Shown piece by piece: positions 1 through 9,361 of a DNA stretch of 64,000 bases (position 1 is the stretch's first letter; each line of letters opens with the position of its first letter). This DNA is from Candidatus Poribacteria bacterium. GTDB taxonomy: Bacteria > Poribacteria > WGA-4E > GCA-2687025. The notes beneath the pieces were generated by a model. The model was given only the letters and a program-made list of their open reading frames with translations. It had not been told where the DNA came from and ran no database searches. The position numbers and the translations under genes are program-made. The DNA lies in contig BPJZ01000003.1 of NCBI GenBank assembly GCA_026004875.1, positions 97,362 through 161,361 of the forward strand, in the 5' to 3' direction.

Positions 1-3000
1 GCCAGTCGGGGAGCGGCTCGGGAAGGAACGACTCCTCCGGCGACTCGATCCGGTTTCCCTCCCGATCGGTTACCTGAATCTGATAGTCCCAACTCTCCCC
101 AGGCGGGGGAAGGGGGACGTTCTCCCCCAGTCGGTACCACCCGGGGCCTCGCTGGGGATCGGGTAGAAGGGGCGTCTCTCGCCATCCGCCCCCGTTCCGG
201 TCGAACCAACGAACCGCAGCCGATTGGATCCCCTGGTCGTCTACGATGCGGGCGAACAGCTCGACGGTTCGGTTGGGCCCCACCTGGACCACCCGTTGGT
301 CAATCAGTGGCTCGGCGACAGCAAAGGTCGCTCCCCCAAGCGCTAGCGAGTCGCGCGATTGAGCGAAGAACTCCACCTGCGCCCGTCCTGGTTGGGCATT
401 GGAAGGAACTTGGATCTGAATCTCCGGGTACCGACCGTTCTGAACGACCGATTCAGCAAACTGCTCGATCACATTGCCCGTCCCCCGCTCGGTGAAGCGA
501 GCCGTAACGACCAGACTGCCGCTGAAGTCGGGAAGCGGAATGTACCGCTTCTGGTCCTCCTCCCGGACGTACTCGGTGCGGTAGACCTGTCCGGGGGCGA
601 TGCGGAGCGTCTCGCCGGGGCGAACGGAGCGGTTGAGCACCTCTGGCCGAACCTCGTTTTCGGCCATATAGAGTCGAGTCGCTGGGTCGCCAAACAGGGA
701 ATACTGTTGCATCACTTCAAAGTGGGAAAGCCCCCGCTCCAGCATGAGCCGCGTCTTGGAGTAAAAGGTGATCTCCCCCAGCCCCCGAACGTTTCGCTTG
801 AAGATGTCGTCAAAGATGATCCGGTTGAGCGCGTCGTTTCCCGAGCCGAAGGTCAAGCGGGTGGCGGAGACCATCGCAATCACCCCCGTGTCCGGCATCC
901 GCAAGAACACCTCGGCCATCGAAGGGTCGGCAGGGGCGTCGAAGTAGCCGTTGTTGCAGCTGAGGACGAACATCAGCGGATACCGGTCGCCGCTGGGCTG
1001 AAGCTGGCGGATCGCCCGGTTGTCGAAGATGATCTCGTGGGCCCAGACCAGACGGCCCCCGTGCCCGGCATACTGGGCGATGATCGCCCCTTCGCTCAGG
1101 TGGTCGCTGATCATGTCCCGCGCGACCTCCGCAGGACGACGGCCCAAGTACTTCTCCGGATTCGCGTTGACCTCTCGAATGATGTCCTCTAAGAAAATCT
1201 TGACCGTCTGATATCCCAGGAGCGTGTGGTTCTGGCTGATCTCGTTGAGGCTTTGGCGAAAGATGAAATCGCCGGAGTTGGTCGTATCGTCGTCAGCGAC
1301 GGAGATGATCCGACGGCGCCAAGCCCCGTTGGGCGGATTCCCCTCATAGCGCATAATCTTGCGCACCACATCCCGGGCCTGTTGTTCCGTCTCAACGGGG
1401 ATTCGACCGATGAAGAAGTCAGGAAGCGGATCGATCCCGCTGACCGTCGTGAACCAGTGATCGGACGCCGTCTGGCCAAAGAGGGTCCAGACGTAATGGG
1501 TAGGGATGTAGCCGAGAAACTCCGGCGCTTCCGGGTAAAGCTGTTGGTCGGCGCCGTAGAAGTCGTAAGTCCCGTCGGCTAAGATCACCACGTGGGTCAG
1601 CGGCGGCGCTTGCCAGTTCTGAAACGCGTCGGTCAAGAAGGCCTTGATCGCCCAAGGACTAACCATCCCGTCGCCGTACTCGTCGTAGATGTCGGTCACG
1701 TCCACGGCCAGGGCTCGGTAGCCTCCTCCCTTGGGGCTGCGCCGCCACTCGGCGAGCTGCTCGGCGGCTTCCCGAAAGCGAGGCGGATAGATGACAATCC
1801 AGTCGGCTCCGTTGGACGGCTCGCGCAGGTGGGAGGGGCGGTCCACCACGATCCGTTCAGGCCGCTTTGCTCCTAAGCTGGAGGCCGCGACGTACTCGGT
1901 ATCGCTCAGATCGGGCACTTGAAAGCGCACCCGGTAAAGCCGCTCCGGAACCGGCGTCGCTCCGCCCAACGCTCGCTGGATGGCGATCCACCGTTTCCGA
2001 TCCTCCGGGCCTGGTCGGTAGGATTCCACCTCGACGTTCCGAAAGCGTCGCAACAGCCGGCGGCCGTCGTGCTCGTAAACGACGACGTCCGGAGCGGCGA
2101 AGCCGTCCACCACGTACTCCAGCGTTCGGCGGCGTCGCACCTCCGGCGGTTCCTTAAACGGAGGGGTCCGGAACCGCAACGCATCGCCCACGGCGCGAAA
2201 GAGGCGGGTGTACTCCAGCTCAAACCAGTTCACATAGACGTGGTACGGGTAGTTGTCCACATCGTCGTCTTCGTTCGTGTCCACCCGAGAGAGCCGAAGC
2301 GTGTTCTGACCCACCACGGGGTCCTGGAGGTTCTCCGGCGCGACGGCCCGTTGAACGGTGAACTCGTCCTGGAGACTCCATTGGGCGCGACCCAACTTGA
2401 CGCCGTTCAGGGAGACCAGAACGTCGTGATCCACCGGCGTACCCCCCTGCAGCCGAACGATGACCTGCGCTCGATCGAACGTCCGAGCCGGATCAAAGAG
2501 CGGGAAGCTGTACTCCGCGTCGTTCTTGTCCGAGTTGTTCTTGATTCCAAAGAAGAACCAATGGTCGCGAGCTTCGTACCACTGGTGCGGGTCCTCAAGA
2601 CCGAGCGCCTCCGGCGGAACGTGCTGCAGGAGCAGGAACAGTTTGTTCTCCTCAAAGTGAAGCCGCGACCGAAAAGAGGGAACCACCGTCGCCAACGGAT
2701 CGCGCGGAGCGCCCTCCGCCTCAGCGACGCGGAGCCCTGGCCGCTGCCCGACGATCAGCCAGTAAACATGATACGGGGAGTAGAACGAGTTGGGCCGCTC
2801 GGCGAAGAACTCCACGTAGTCCTGAGGGTCCAATCGTCCGTCGGCCTCCCCTCGGACGTAGACAGGCACCTCCTGCCCTCGAAAGGTGACGCGAAGAAAT
2901 CGGGCCGGAATCTCGGCAAGGGCAACTCCGGCCTCTTCCAGCATCTGCCGGACCGTCGCGCCGTCCACCCGGTAGAGCCCTTCCTCCCGGATGTAGAGCT

Positions 3001-3788
3001 TGAGGGCGGCCAGCGGGGGGTCCTCCGGCCGCTGAGGAGCGGCAAAGGGCCGAGACGGCCCAACCCGCCATCGAGGGGCAAGGCTGCCGTTGAGCAGCCC
3101 GCGGCGCAGCAGGCCCTCGAAGGCCTCCGACTCCGGTCGCCTGGAGCCGATTCCCAAGGAGGGCGCTCCGGGTGCCACGCGAAACTCCACCCGGACGGTC
3201 AACCGGCGGGCATAGCGCACCCTTCCCGTCCTTGGCCAGTACTGGACGGGCCGCACTTCCAGAAGGCCGACCCGCTGATCACGCACTTTCCCCGTGAGTG
3301 TGACGGCAGCGGCCTCCTCTGGCCAGGCTCCAGACCTGCCGTAGACGACGGGGTCGGAGCGGTAGGTCGGTTGAAGGGTGGAGAGTCCGTCCTCAGATCG
3401 GACGGTTCCCGTCGGAACGGGGGCGAGGCGAAAGGTTCCTAGCTCCTGAAAATCGGCGCTCACAGCGACGACCAGAGGCCCGGCGCCGGGAGGAAGAGCA
3501 AACAGCTCCCGCCGGACCGGGAGGTCCGGCGCTCCGACCCGGCCCAACGGTACCCCCGTCGGTCATCTCGATCCGCACCGCCTCGGCTCCAGCTTGGGGC
3601 ACCGGAACCGTGCGAGGTCTCTCAAACTCGAACTGAACGGTGAGACCGGTCTCGTCGGAGGCCAACACCTGCACGCCGGCGAACGCCCCGGAAGGATTAA
3701 GGACAAGAAGGGCCAACACGAAGACTCTACAAAAAACTCCCTCGAGCCACTTCCACCGGGGGCGCAAGACGAGCTCTCCGATCGGCAT
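1..3788 (-). CDS. C25 (gingipain/PorU-like) cysteine peptidase, C-terminus outside window
   Basis: A large secreted or outer-membrane cysteine peptidase of family C25. After a signal peptide (hydrophobic stretch VFVLALLVLNP, then AFA) comes a propeptide-like N-terminus and a PorU-like domain (EGLYRV, DYVEFFAERPN, YHVYWL). The catalytic domain carries His in YAGHGG (codon 1061-1063) and Cys in FVLSCNNGYF (codon 956-958), followed by Ig-like sequence that leaves the window. The start at 3788 (MPIGELVL) puts the signal peptide closer to the N-terminus than the upstream ATG at 3848. The frame changes near 3545 and is restored by skipping one C. C25 enzymes include gingipains and PorU, the type IX secretion sortase. 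Which of these roles it has depends on the missing C-terminus. Confidence 0.8.
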
Positions 3789-3889
3789 TCCCTTCCTTCT
3801 TCGCCTCTGTCCGGAGCCCCAAGGAGATTCCAAGCGATGCCGTGCCAATTATACGGCGCGACTCTTCGTGAAGGCGAACCCTGCCGCCG

Positions 3890-4624
3890 CTACCGTGAAA
3901 CGAGGACGGGAAGAATTGTCTTACGCAGTTCCTCGGCAAGGGGGGTAGCGATCAGCCGTTCCGGATGGCCCAACGTCTCCTCTACCGTCCTGTCCCAGTG
4001 GATAACGCCAAGGAAGGGGGCTCCGATCCGCTCCGCCAGTTGGGCAACGTGAGAGGACTCCCGCCAGGCCAGGTTCTCCACCACACCTAAAAGAGGAAGA
4101 TGTTGTTCTTTCAACAGCCGCAGCAGGCGCTCGGCAACGGCTAGCGCCAGGGGGGAAGCGGTCGTGGGAACCAGGTATTCGGTTCGGGGCAGCCAGCGGA
4201 AGGCGTCCAGGCACAGATCCGAAAGGCCTGGCGGCATGTCGAACACCAACAGGTCCAACGTTCCCCATTGGGCGATCGCTAGCAGTTCCAGGAGGATGTT
4301 TTGCTGGTCCTCTCCCCGGAGCGGGGCGAGCGATCCCTTCGCGAACTGAGCGATGGAAAGGTAGGCGACGCCGTCCACCTCCGGCGGAACGATCCCTCGC
4401 TCCTCCCGGGGAAGCGCCGGTTCGATCCCAAGAATCACATGGGAGGAGGGGCCGGCAAAGTCCAGATCGAAGAGGCCTACGCGTAGGCCCTCCCGAGCCA
4501 GGAGGAGCGCCGTTGTTGTCGCCAGGAGGGTCTTTCCGACGCCGCCCTTTCCTCCGGTCACCCCGACCATCCGGCGGACGGAGGCAAGCCGCTCTTGGAT
4601 GACAGAAAGGCGAGGGTCGCTCAT
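3890..4624 (-). CDS. Mrp/MinD-family P-loop ATPase paired with HypA (HypB_AT-like)
   Basis: A 244-residue cytoplasmic SIMIBI ATPase. The deviant Walker A motif GGKGGVGKT lies at residues 24-32, followed by DLDFAGPSSH (switch I region) and FDMPPGLSD (Walker B region), as in Mrp/NBP35/MinD. It lacks the CxxC of iron-sulfur scaffold Mrp proteins. The start at 4624 overlaps the hypA stop (ATGA), so the two are probably translationally coupled. In Thermococcus, HypA works with a Mrp/MinD-type ATPase called HypB_AT in place of the usual GTPase HypB, and this pair looks like that arrangement. A general Mrp-like iron-sulfur role is the alternative. No hydrogenase structural gene is in the window. Confidence 0.7.
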   Translation of the reverse strand: MSDPRLSVIQERLASVRRMVGVTGGKGGVGKTLLATTTALLLAREGLRVGLFDLDFAGPSSHVILGIEPALPREERGIVPPEVDGVAYLSIAQFAKGSLAPLRGEDQQNILLELLAIAQWGTLDLLVFDMPPGLSDLCLDAFRWLPRTEYLVPTTASPLALAVAERLLRLLKEQHLPLLGVVENLAWRESSHVAQLAERIGAPFLGVIHWDRTVEETLGHPERLIATPLAEELRKTILPVLVSR

Positions 4625-5040
4625 TGCTCCACCTCCCCCTGGATCGTGGCGATCGTCACGCCGCGTCCGGAAAGCAGCTGAAAGTCCGGCGATCTGCAGA
4701 CCGGACACCGAAGATAGCTGTGGGCCAGCTCCGGTAAGAAATGGATCGCCTCGCGCGCGTCCGGATCGAGCGACTCCAGGGCGTCGGCCAGCATCCAGCG
4801 GTGGCCGCATCTTCGACAGTGAAGCTGAGCCGGCTCCTCCTCAAAGAGAAACTCGGCCCCGCGAACCGTCGGGTACTCTTTGGCGAGCACCTCCTGGACC
4901 AACCGCTCGAGGGTTTTCGGCTGGATCTGCTGCATCTGTCCAATCTGGACGACGACACGACGGACGCGGACGATCCGCTCTTTAGCGGCGTGCTCAGCAA
5001 CCGCTCGGACGATCGCCTCGGCCAGGGCCCATTCGTGCAC
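4621..5040 (-). CDS. hypA: HypA, nickel metallochaperone for [NiFe]-hydrogenase maturation
   Basis: A 139-residue protein beginning MHEWALAEAIV; the N-terminal Met-His-Glu is the nickel-binding end of HypA. The zinc domain has Cys75-x-x-Cys78 and Cys112-x-x-Cys115. The two CxxC pairs are about 34 residues apart, much longer than in E. coli HypA but like the long zinc domain of Thermococcus HypA. HypA delivers Ni(II) to the hydrogenase large subunit (or to urease). It is translationally coupled to the downstream P-loop ATPase and lies 98 bases below the Gfo/Idh/MocA gene on the same strand. Confidence 0.88.
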   Translation of the reverse strand: MHEWALAEAIVRAVAEHAAKERIVRVRRVVVQIGQMQQIQPKTLERLVQEVLAKEYPTVRGAEFLFEEEPAQLHCRRCGHRWMLADALESLDPDAREAIHFLPELAHSYLRCPVCRSPDFQLLSGRGVTIATIQGEVEQ

Positions 5041-5138
5041 GGCCTCTTCTCCTTCCGTTTGCCCTTGCTCTCATAGACAGGGATAGCCGTCGGAGCGATC
5101 CGCTGGAAGACGAGTTCCCACCCTGGCCGCGATGCGCA

Positions 5139-6329
5139 CTAGCGTCGAGGGAAGAACACGTCCAGCAGCCCTTCGATGTCCTCGGCTTCGCAACCGTACT
5201 GTTGAGGATAGCCTTGATGGATGGCGATCTCGGCGGCGGTCTCCTCTTCCAAGGGGAATTGGAGGGTCGCTCGCCCGCGACGGGCCGACTCACCCATTGC
5301 TAAGTTCATCTCCTGGTCGAGCCGTCCGGCCTGAGCGCCGTACTCCGGCGGGCCGTTGGTGTCTAAAGCCCGCGCAACGGACATCAGTTCGTCGGCCACC
5401 GCAATCTGTCCTTCGCGGAGCGGTAGCTCTCGATACGGGTTCTCCCAGACGATCGTTCGATCGGGAAGTTGAAGCTCGATTCGATCGAGGACGGTCACCC
5501 CGTCTACCTGGCGGGTCACTCGGACCGGCTGATAGGGCCTTCCCACGGCGCCGGTCTCCAGCTCCTCCGGCGGAACCACGTAGACGGTGTCTTCAACGAT
5601 GGCCCCTTCGGTGCCGTCAATCTGGGCGATCCCGGTCATCTTTCGCCCAAGCGAGCGGGCGTGGATTACGTTGGAATAGATCATCACAGCGGCAACGCCG
5701 TTGTCGAAGTCCAGGTATCCCAGCGACCAGTTCTCCTGGGTGTGGGTGCGACGCATCCGGTCGGTGTGCCGGATCACCGGCGACTGATGAGCGATCCCGA
5801 GAATCTGGACGGGATTTCCCCCGGCCCGAATCCGGATGATGCTCATTCCGTGGTAGCCCCCTTCGTGAAAGATACGGTAGATGCGGCTCACATCGCCGAT
5901 CACGCCGGCGCGGATCACCTCCGATTTGAACCGCTCGATCGGAGCGCGGTAGTAGTTCTCGGCGATCTCCAAAACGGTGCTGTTCTCCTGAGCGGCTTGA
6001 ATCATCATGTCGGCCAGCCGGCGGGTGGGAGCGATCGGCGTCTCGCAGAGGGCATGGATGCCGTGACGGGCCAGGTAAACGCAAACGGCGTGGTGCGCCG
6101 GGGCGGGAACCGTCACGTCCACCACGTCCAGCTCCTCGTTAGCGACCATCTCGCGCAGATTGGTGTAGGCCCGAACACCGTATTGCCGGGCGTAGCGCTC
6201 GGCCACCTCGCGGTCAATGTCGCAGATGGCGACAAACTCGAAAGTGTCCGAGAGGACGGGAAAGACCGGCAGATGCGCTCCGGCCCCTCGCCGGCCGGCT
6301 CCGATCAGGGCAAGCTTATAGCGGGCCAT
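5139..6329 (-). CDS. Gfo/Idh/MocA family NAD(P)-dependent oxidoreductase
   Basis: About 396 residues. The N-terminal Rossmann fold starts at once (YKLALIGAGRRGAGAHLP, then FVAICDIDREVAERYARQYG), followed by the ETPIAPT stretch that corresponds to the conserved EKP region of the family. The C-terminal alpha/beta domain matches GFO_IDH_MocA. The start at 6329 is preceded by AAAGGAGAACC, a good ribosome site. The family oxidises or reduces sugars, inositols and related polyols; the substrate cannot be read from sequence. The carbohydrate genes elsewhere in the window suggest a sugar-derived substrate. Confidence 0.85.
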   Translation of the reverse strand: MARYKLALIGAGRRGAGAHLPVFPVLSDTFEFVAICDIDREVAERYARQYGVRAYTNLREMVANEELDVVDVTVPAPAHHAVCVYLARHGIHALCETPIAPTRRLADMMIQAAQENSTVLEIAENYYRAPIERFKSEVIRAGVIGDVSRIYRIFHEGGYHGMSIIRIRAGGNPVQILGIAHQSPVIRHTDRMRRTHTQENWSLGYLDFDNGVAAVMIYSNVIHARSLGRKMTGIAQIDGTEGAIVEDTVYVVPPEELETGAVGRPYQPVRVTRQVDGVTVLDRIELQLPDRTIVWENPYRELPLREGQIAVADELMSVARALDTNGPPEYGAQAGRLDQEMNLAMGESARRGRATLQFPLEEETAAEIAIHQGYPQQYGCEAEDIEGLLDVFFPRR

Positions 6330-6458
6330 GATTGGTTCTCCTTTCTGGGATTTGCCGGTCAGCATAGCGAAGCAGAGGGCGCGTGTCATCCCCGAGAGAG
6401 GGCGCCTCGGGTTTCCGTTTGGTTCCCTTTTGTCGATCCAAGGCGGCTGAGGACGCCG

Positions 6459-6493
6459 CTATCTTGCGCCGATAGGGTCGGCGGAAGTATCAT
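6459..6493 (+). promoter_or_regulatory. Candidate argC promoter with overlapping inverted repeat
   Basis: TTGCGC (6464-6469) and TATCAT (6488-6493) are spaced by 18 bases, about 46 bases upstream of argC. The inverted repeat CTATC-7-GATAG (6459-6475) spans the -35 element and could be an operator. This is pattern matching only, in a 210-base divergent spacer. Confidence 0.3.
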
Positions 6494-6539
6494 GAGCTTA
6501 CGTTAAGAGTTCATTTCCGGCGAAGGGGATCCAGCAACG

Positions 6540-7580
6540 ATGAGGATTGGAGTTGTCGGGGCATCGGGGTACACCGGCAGTGAGTTGGTTCGGCTGCTGG
6601 CCCATCATCCGGGGGGGCTTGAGGTGGCGATGGTCACCTCGCGCTCTCAGGCCGGGACACCGCTAGCCGACCTCTGGCCGAACCTGCGGGGCTATACCGA
6701 TCTAGTTTTGGAGCCTTATGAGGTGGCCGTGCTGCGGGAGCGGGTCGAGACGGTCGTCCTAGCCGTGCCCCACAAGGTCGCTCAGGAGTACGTTCCGGAG
6801 CTCCTGGAGGCCGGGCTTCGAGTGGTAGACTTTAGCGCCGACTACCGGCTCCACAACGCGCAGACCTATGAGCAGTGGTATCACACCCCGCACACGAGCC
6901 CCCATCTTCTGCAGGAGGCGGTCTACGGCCTGCCGGAGCGGTACCGGGAGCGGATCCGCACCGCGCGATTGGTGGCCAATCCGGGCTGCAACGCGACTAG
7001 CGCCATTTTAGGCGCCCTGCCGCTGGTCGAAAACCGAATCGTAGACCCGACCTCGCTGATTGCGGACACCAAGACGGGCATCTCCGGCGCCGGTCCACGG
7101 GCGGAGGTGCGTTATCTCTACGCTACTCGCGAAGCGAACGTGGTCGCCTATAACATTGCCGTCCATCGGCACACGCCGGAGATCGAGCAGGAGCTACAGG
7201 CGGTCACCGACGAGCCGGTTCGGGTGAGCTTTACGCCTCATCTGGTGCCTATGTCGCGCGGCATCCTGACGACGATCTACGCCGACCTGAAGTCGCCCTG
7301 GCGCACCGAGGAGGTGCTGGAGCTGTATCGGCTCCGCTATAAGGACGAGCCGTTTGTTCACGTCCTGGGGGCGGGACAGTACGCGGAGACCAAGGCGGTT
7401 TTGGGGAGCAACAACGTTCACATCAGTCTGGCGGTGGACGAACGAGTCCAGCGGGTCATTGTGACCTGCGTGCTGGACAACTTGGTGAAGGGGGCCGCCG
7501 GAGCCGTCGTCCAGAACCTCAACCTGATGGCCGGACTGGACGAGACGGCCGGGCTGCGTTTCCCCGGACTGATGCCCTGA
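6540..7580 (+). CDS. argC: N-acetyl-gamma-glutamyl-phosphate reductase
   Basis: A 346-residue enzyme of arginine biosynthesis that reduces N-acetylglutamyl phosphate to the semialdehyde with NADPH. It has an N-terminal GASGYTGSELVRLL nucleotide-binding motif. The catalytic Cys150 sits in VANPGCNATS, and the GISGAG and HRHTPEI stretches are typical of the family. Length fits long-form bacterial ArgC. No other arg gene follows; the next gene, 29 bases downstream, starts the proteasome locus, so the two may share a transcript. Confidence 0.96.
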   Translation: MRIGVVGASGYTGSELVRLLAHHPGGLEVAMVTSRSQAGTPLADLWPNLRGYTDLVLEPYEVAVLRERVETVVLAVPHKVAQEYVPELLEAGLRVVDFSADYRLHNAQTYEQWYHTPHTSPHLLQEAVYGLPERYRERIRTARLVANPGCNATSAILGALPLVENRIVDPTSLIADTKTGISGAGPRAEVRYLYATREANVVAYNIAVHRHTPEIEQELQAVTDEPVRVSFTPHLVPMSRGILTTIYADLKSPWRTEEVLELYRLRYKDEPFVHVLGAGQYAETKAVLGSNNVHISLAVDERVQRVIVTCVLDNLVKGAAGAVVQNLNLMAGLDETAGLRFPGLMP

Positions 7581-7609
7581 ACAGTGAGCCGTGTCAAGGA
7601 GAGAGAACA

Positions 7610-9361
7610 ATGGCTAAGCGCCGCCAAGACAGCGGTCAGGACTCCTGGGGAACGCTCGGCGAGGGACCGGAGGACCGGTCAGCCCGAGGACGAATCGAGA
7701 ACCCCTTTGAGGAGCCGGACAGCGCCCATCTCCATGAGCTGGTGCGGCGGCTGATCCAAGCAACCGATCCGGACGATCCTCGCCGACGCTATCTTTTGCA
7801 GTTGCGCCGGGAGCTGCTCGAAAACGAACGGACGCTGGAAGAGCTCAAGCAGAAGAACCAAGAGCTTGAGGAGATCGTCGAGAAGCTCACCGCCCCGGCG
7901 AACCGGATCGGCATCTTTCTGGACTCCCCGCGGGAGGGGATCGCTCATATCTTGGTGGGCGGCTCCGAGTACTTTGCCGCGATCGATCCTCGGCTGGACA
8001 CTACAGAGCTGGAGACCGGAACTCGGGTCCTCCTGAACGAGGCGTACGCCGTCATCGGCGTGTTGGGCTATCCGGAGACCGGCGCCCTGGTCAAGGTGAC
8101 CGAGGCGATGGAGGACGGGCGCCTGCGGATCGGTCAGGAGCCGGGGGGTAACGCTTCGTTGCTCGTGCGGGCGGCGGCGATTCGGGACGTCCCGATCTCC
8201 GCCGGCGACGAGGTCCGGGTCGACAGCTCCTCCCGAATCGCCCTGGAGGTCTTCCCCAAGCAGGAGGCTCGCGACTACTTCTTGGATGAGGTTCCGGAGC
8301 TTCCTTGGTCTAAGGTGGGCGGTCAGGCGGCGGCGATCAAGGCGATTCGGGACGCGGTGGAGATGCCGATCCTCCATCCGGAGCTGTTCCAGCGCTTTCA
8401 GTTTCAGACCCCCAAGGGGTTCCTTCTCTACGGGCCCCCGGGTTGCGGGAAGACGCTGATCGGCAAGGCGACCGCCTACAACCTGGTCAAGCGACTCCGC
8501 GAGGAGACGGGAAAGGACGTCGAAGGCCAGTTCTTGCACATCAAGGGGCCGGAAATCCTGAACATGTGGCTGGGCGAGTCGGAGCGCCGCGTCCGGGAGA
8601 TCTTTAACATCGCCCGACAAAAGCGAAAGGAGGGCATTCTTCCCTTCGTCTTCATTGACGAGGCTGAGGCAATTCTGGGCACGCGGCGGGCCTTCCGGGC
8701 TCACAACATCTCCAACACGATCGTGCCAATGTTCTGCGCCGAGATGGACGGGATCGAGTCGCTCCAGGAAGTCGTGTTGATCCTGGCGACCAACCGGCCC
8801 GATCTGATCGACCCGGCCATCCTCCGCCCCGGGCGGATTGACCGAAAGATCAAAGTGAAGCGTCCCGATCGGGACGGTTGTCGGGAGATCTTCGCCATCT
8901 ACTTGACGCCGGACCTGCCGATTGATCGTGAGCTGGTGGCTCAGCACGATGGCTCCGCCCAGGGGGCGGTGGAGTTCTTGATCGATCAAGCGATGGAGGA
9001 GCTGTTCGCCCGACGGGACGACACGCGCTTTTTAGAGGTTCACCTGGCCAGCGGAGCGGTGGAGGTCCTCTACCGTTCCGATCTGGTCAGCGGGGCGATC
9101 ATCGCCTCGATTGTCCAGCGGGCTAAGGAGTTCGCGTTCCATCGCTCAGTCGAACAGGGCCAGGAGTCGGGGATCACCGCGAACGACCTGATCCGCGCCA
9201 TTGACCAGGAGTACCGGGAGAACGACATCTTCCCGCCTTCGGACAATACTGAAGACTGGCTCAAGCTCATCGATTACGATCCGGAGCACGTCGTTCGGGT
9301 GCTGCCGATCCGTCCCGACCGGATGGAGCGCCGCCATCGCAGTCTGGGAGGGATCGTCTGA
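7610..9361 (+). CDS. mpa: Proteasome-associated AAA+ ATPase (ARC/Mpa)
   Basis: A 583-residue ring ATPase that recognises the ubiquitin-like tag, unfolds the substrate and feeds it to the 20S core. In order: a disordered N-terminus; a coiled coil (about residues 60-95, rich in LEELKQKNQELEEIVEKL) that in Mpa binds Pup; OB-fold domains; then an AAA+ domain with Walker A GPPGCGKT (275-282), Walker B FVFIDEAEA (346-354) and the arginine-finger region ATNRPDLIDPAILRPGRID. The ribosome site AAGGAG lies upstream. The stop is adjacent to the dop start. The C-terminus reads RRHRSLGGIV and lacks the GQYL-type tail that docks mycobacterial Mpa on the proteasome. Confidence 0.95.
   Translation: MAKRRQDSGQDSWGTLGEGPEDRSARGRIENPFEEPDSAHLHELVRRLIQATDPDDPRRRYLLQLRRELLENERTLEELKQKNQELEEIVEKLTAPANRIGIFLDSPREGIAHILVGGSEYFAAIDPRLDTTELETGTRVLLNEAYAVIGVLGYPETGALVKVTEAMEDGRLRIGQEPGGNASLLVRAAAIRDVPISAGDEVRVDSSSRIALEVFPKQEARDYFLDEVPELPWSKVGGQAAAIKAIRDAVEMPILHPELFQRFQFQTPKGFLLYGPPGCGKTLIGKATAYNLVKRLREETGKDVEGQFLHIKGPEILNMWLGESERRVREIFNIARQKRKEGILPFVFIDEAEAILGTRRAFRAHNISNTIVPMFCAEMDGIESLQEVVLILATNRPDLIDPAILRPGRIDRKIKVKRPDRDGCREIFAIYLTPDLPIDRELVAQHDGSAQGAVEFLIDQAMEELFARRDDTRFLEVHLASGAVEVLYRSDLVSGAIIASIVQRAKEFAFHRSVEQGQESGITANDLIRAIDQEYRENDIFPPSDNTEDWLKLIDYDPEHVVRVLPIRPDRMERRHRSLGGIV

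Noticed and set aside
1919..3442. 507-codon open frame on the plus strand
   Set aside because: It is antisense to the C25 peptidase gene, whose frame gives clear domain matches; high GC leaves the opposite strand open.
7679..8989. 436-codon minus-strand frame
   Set aside because: Lies wholly opposite the intact ARC/Mpa gene and has no recognisable domain.
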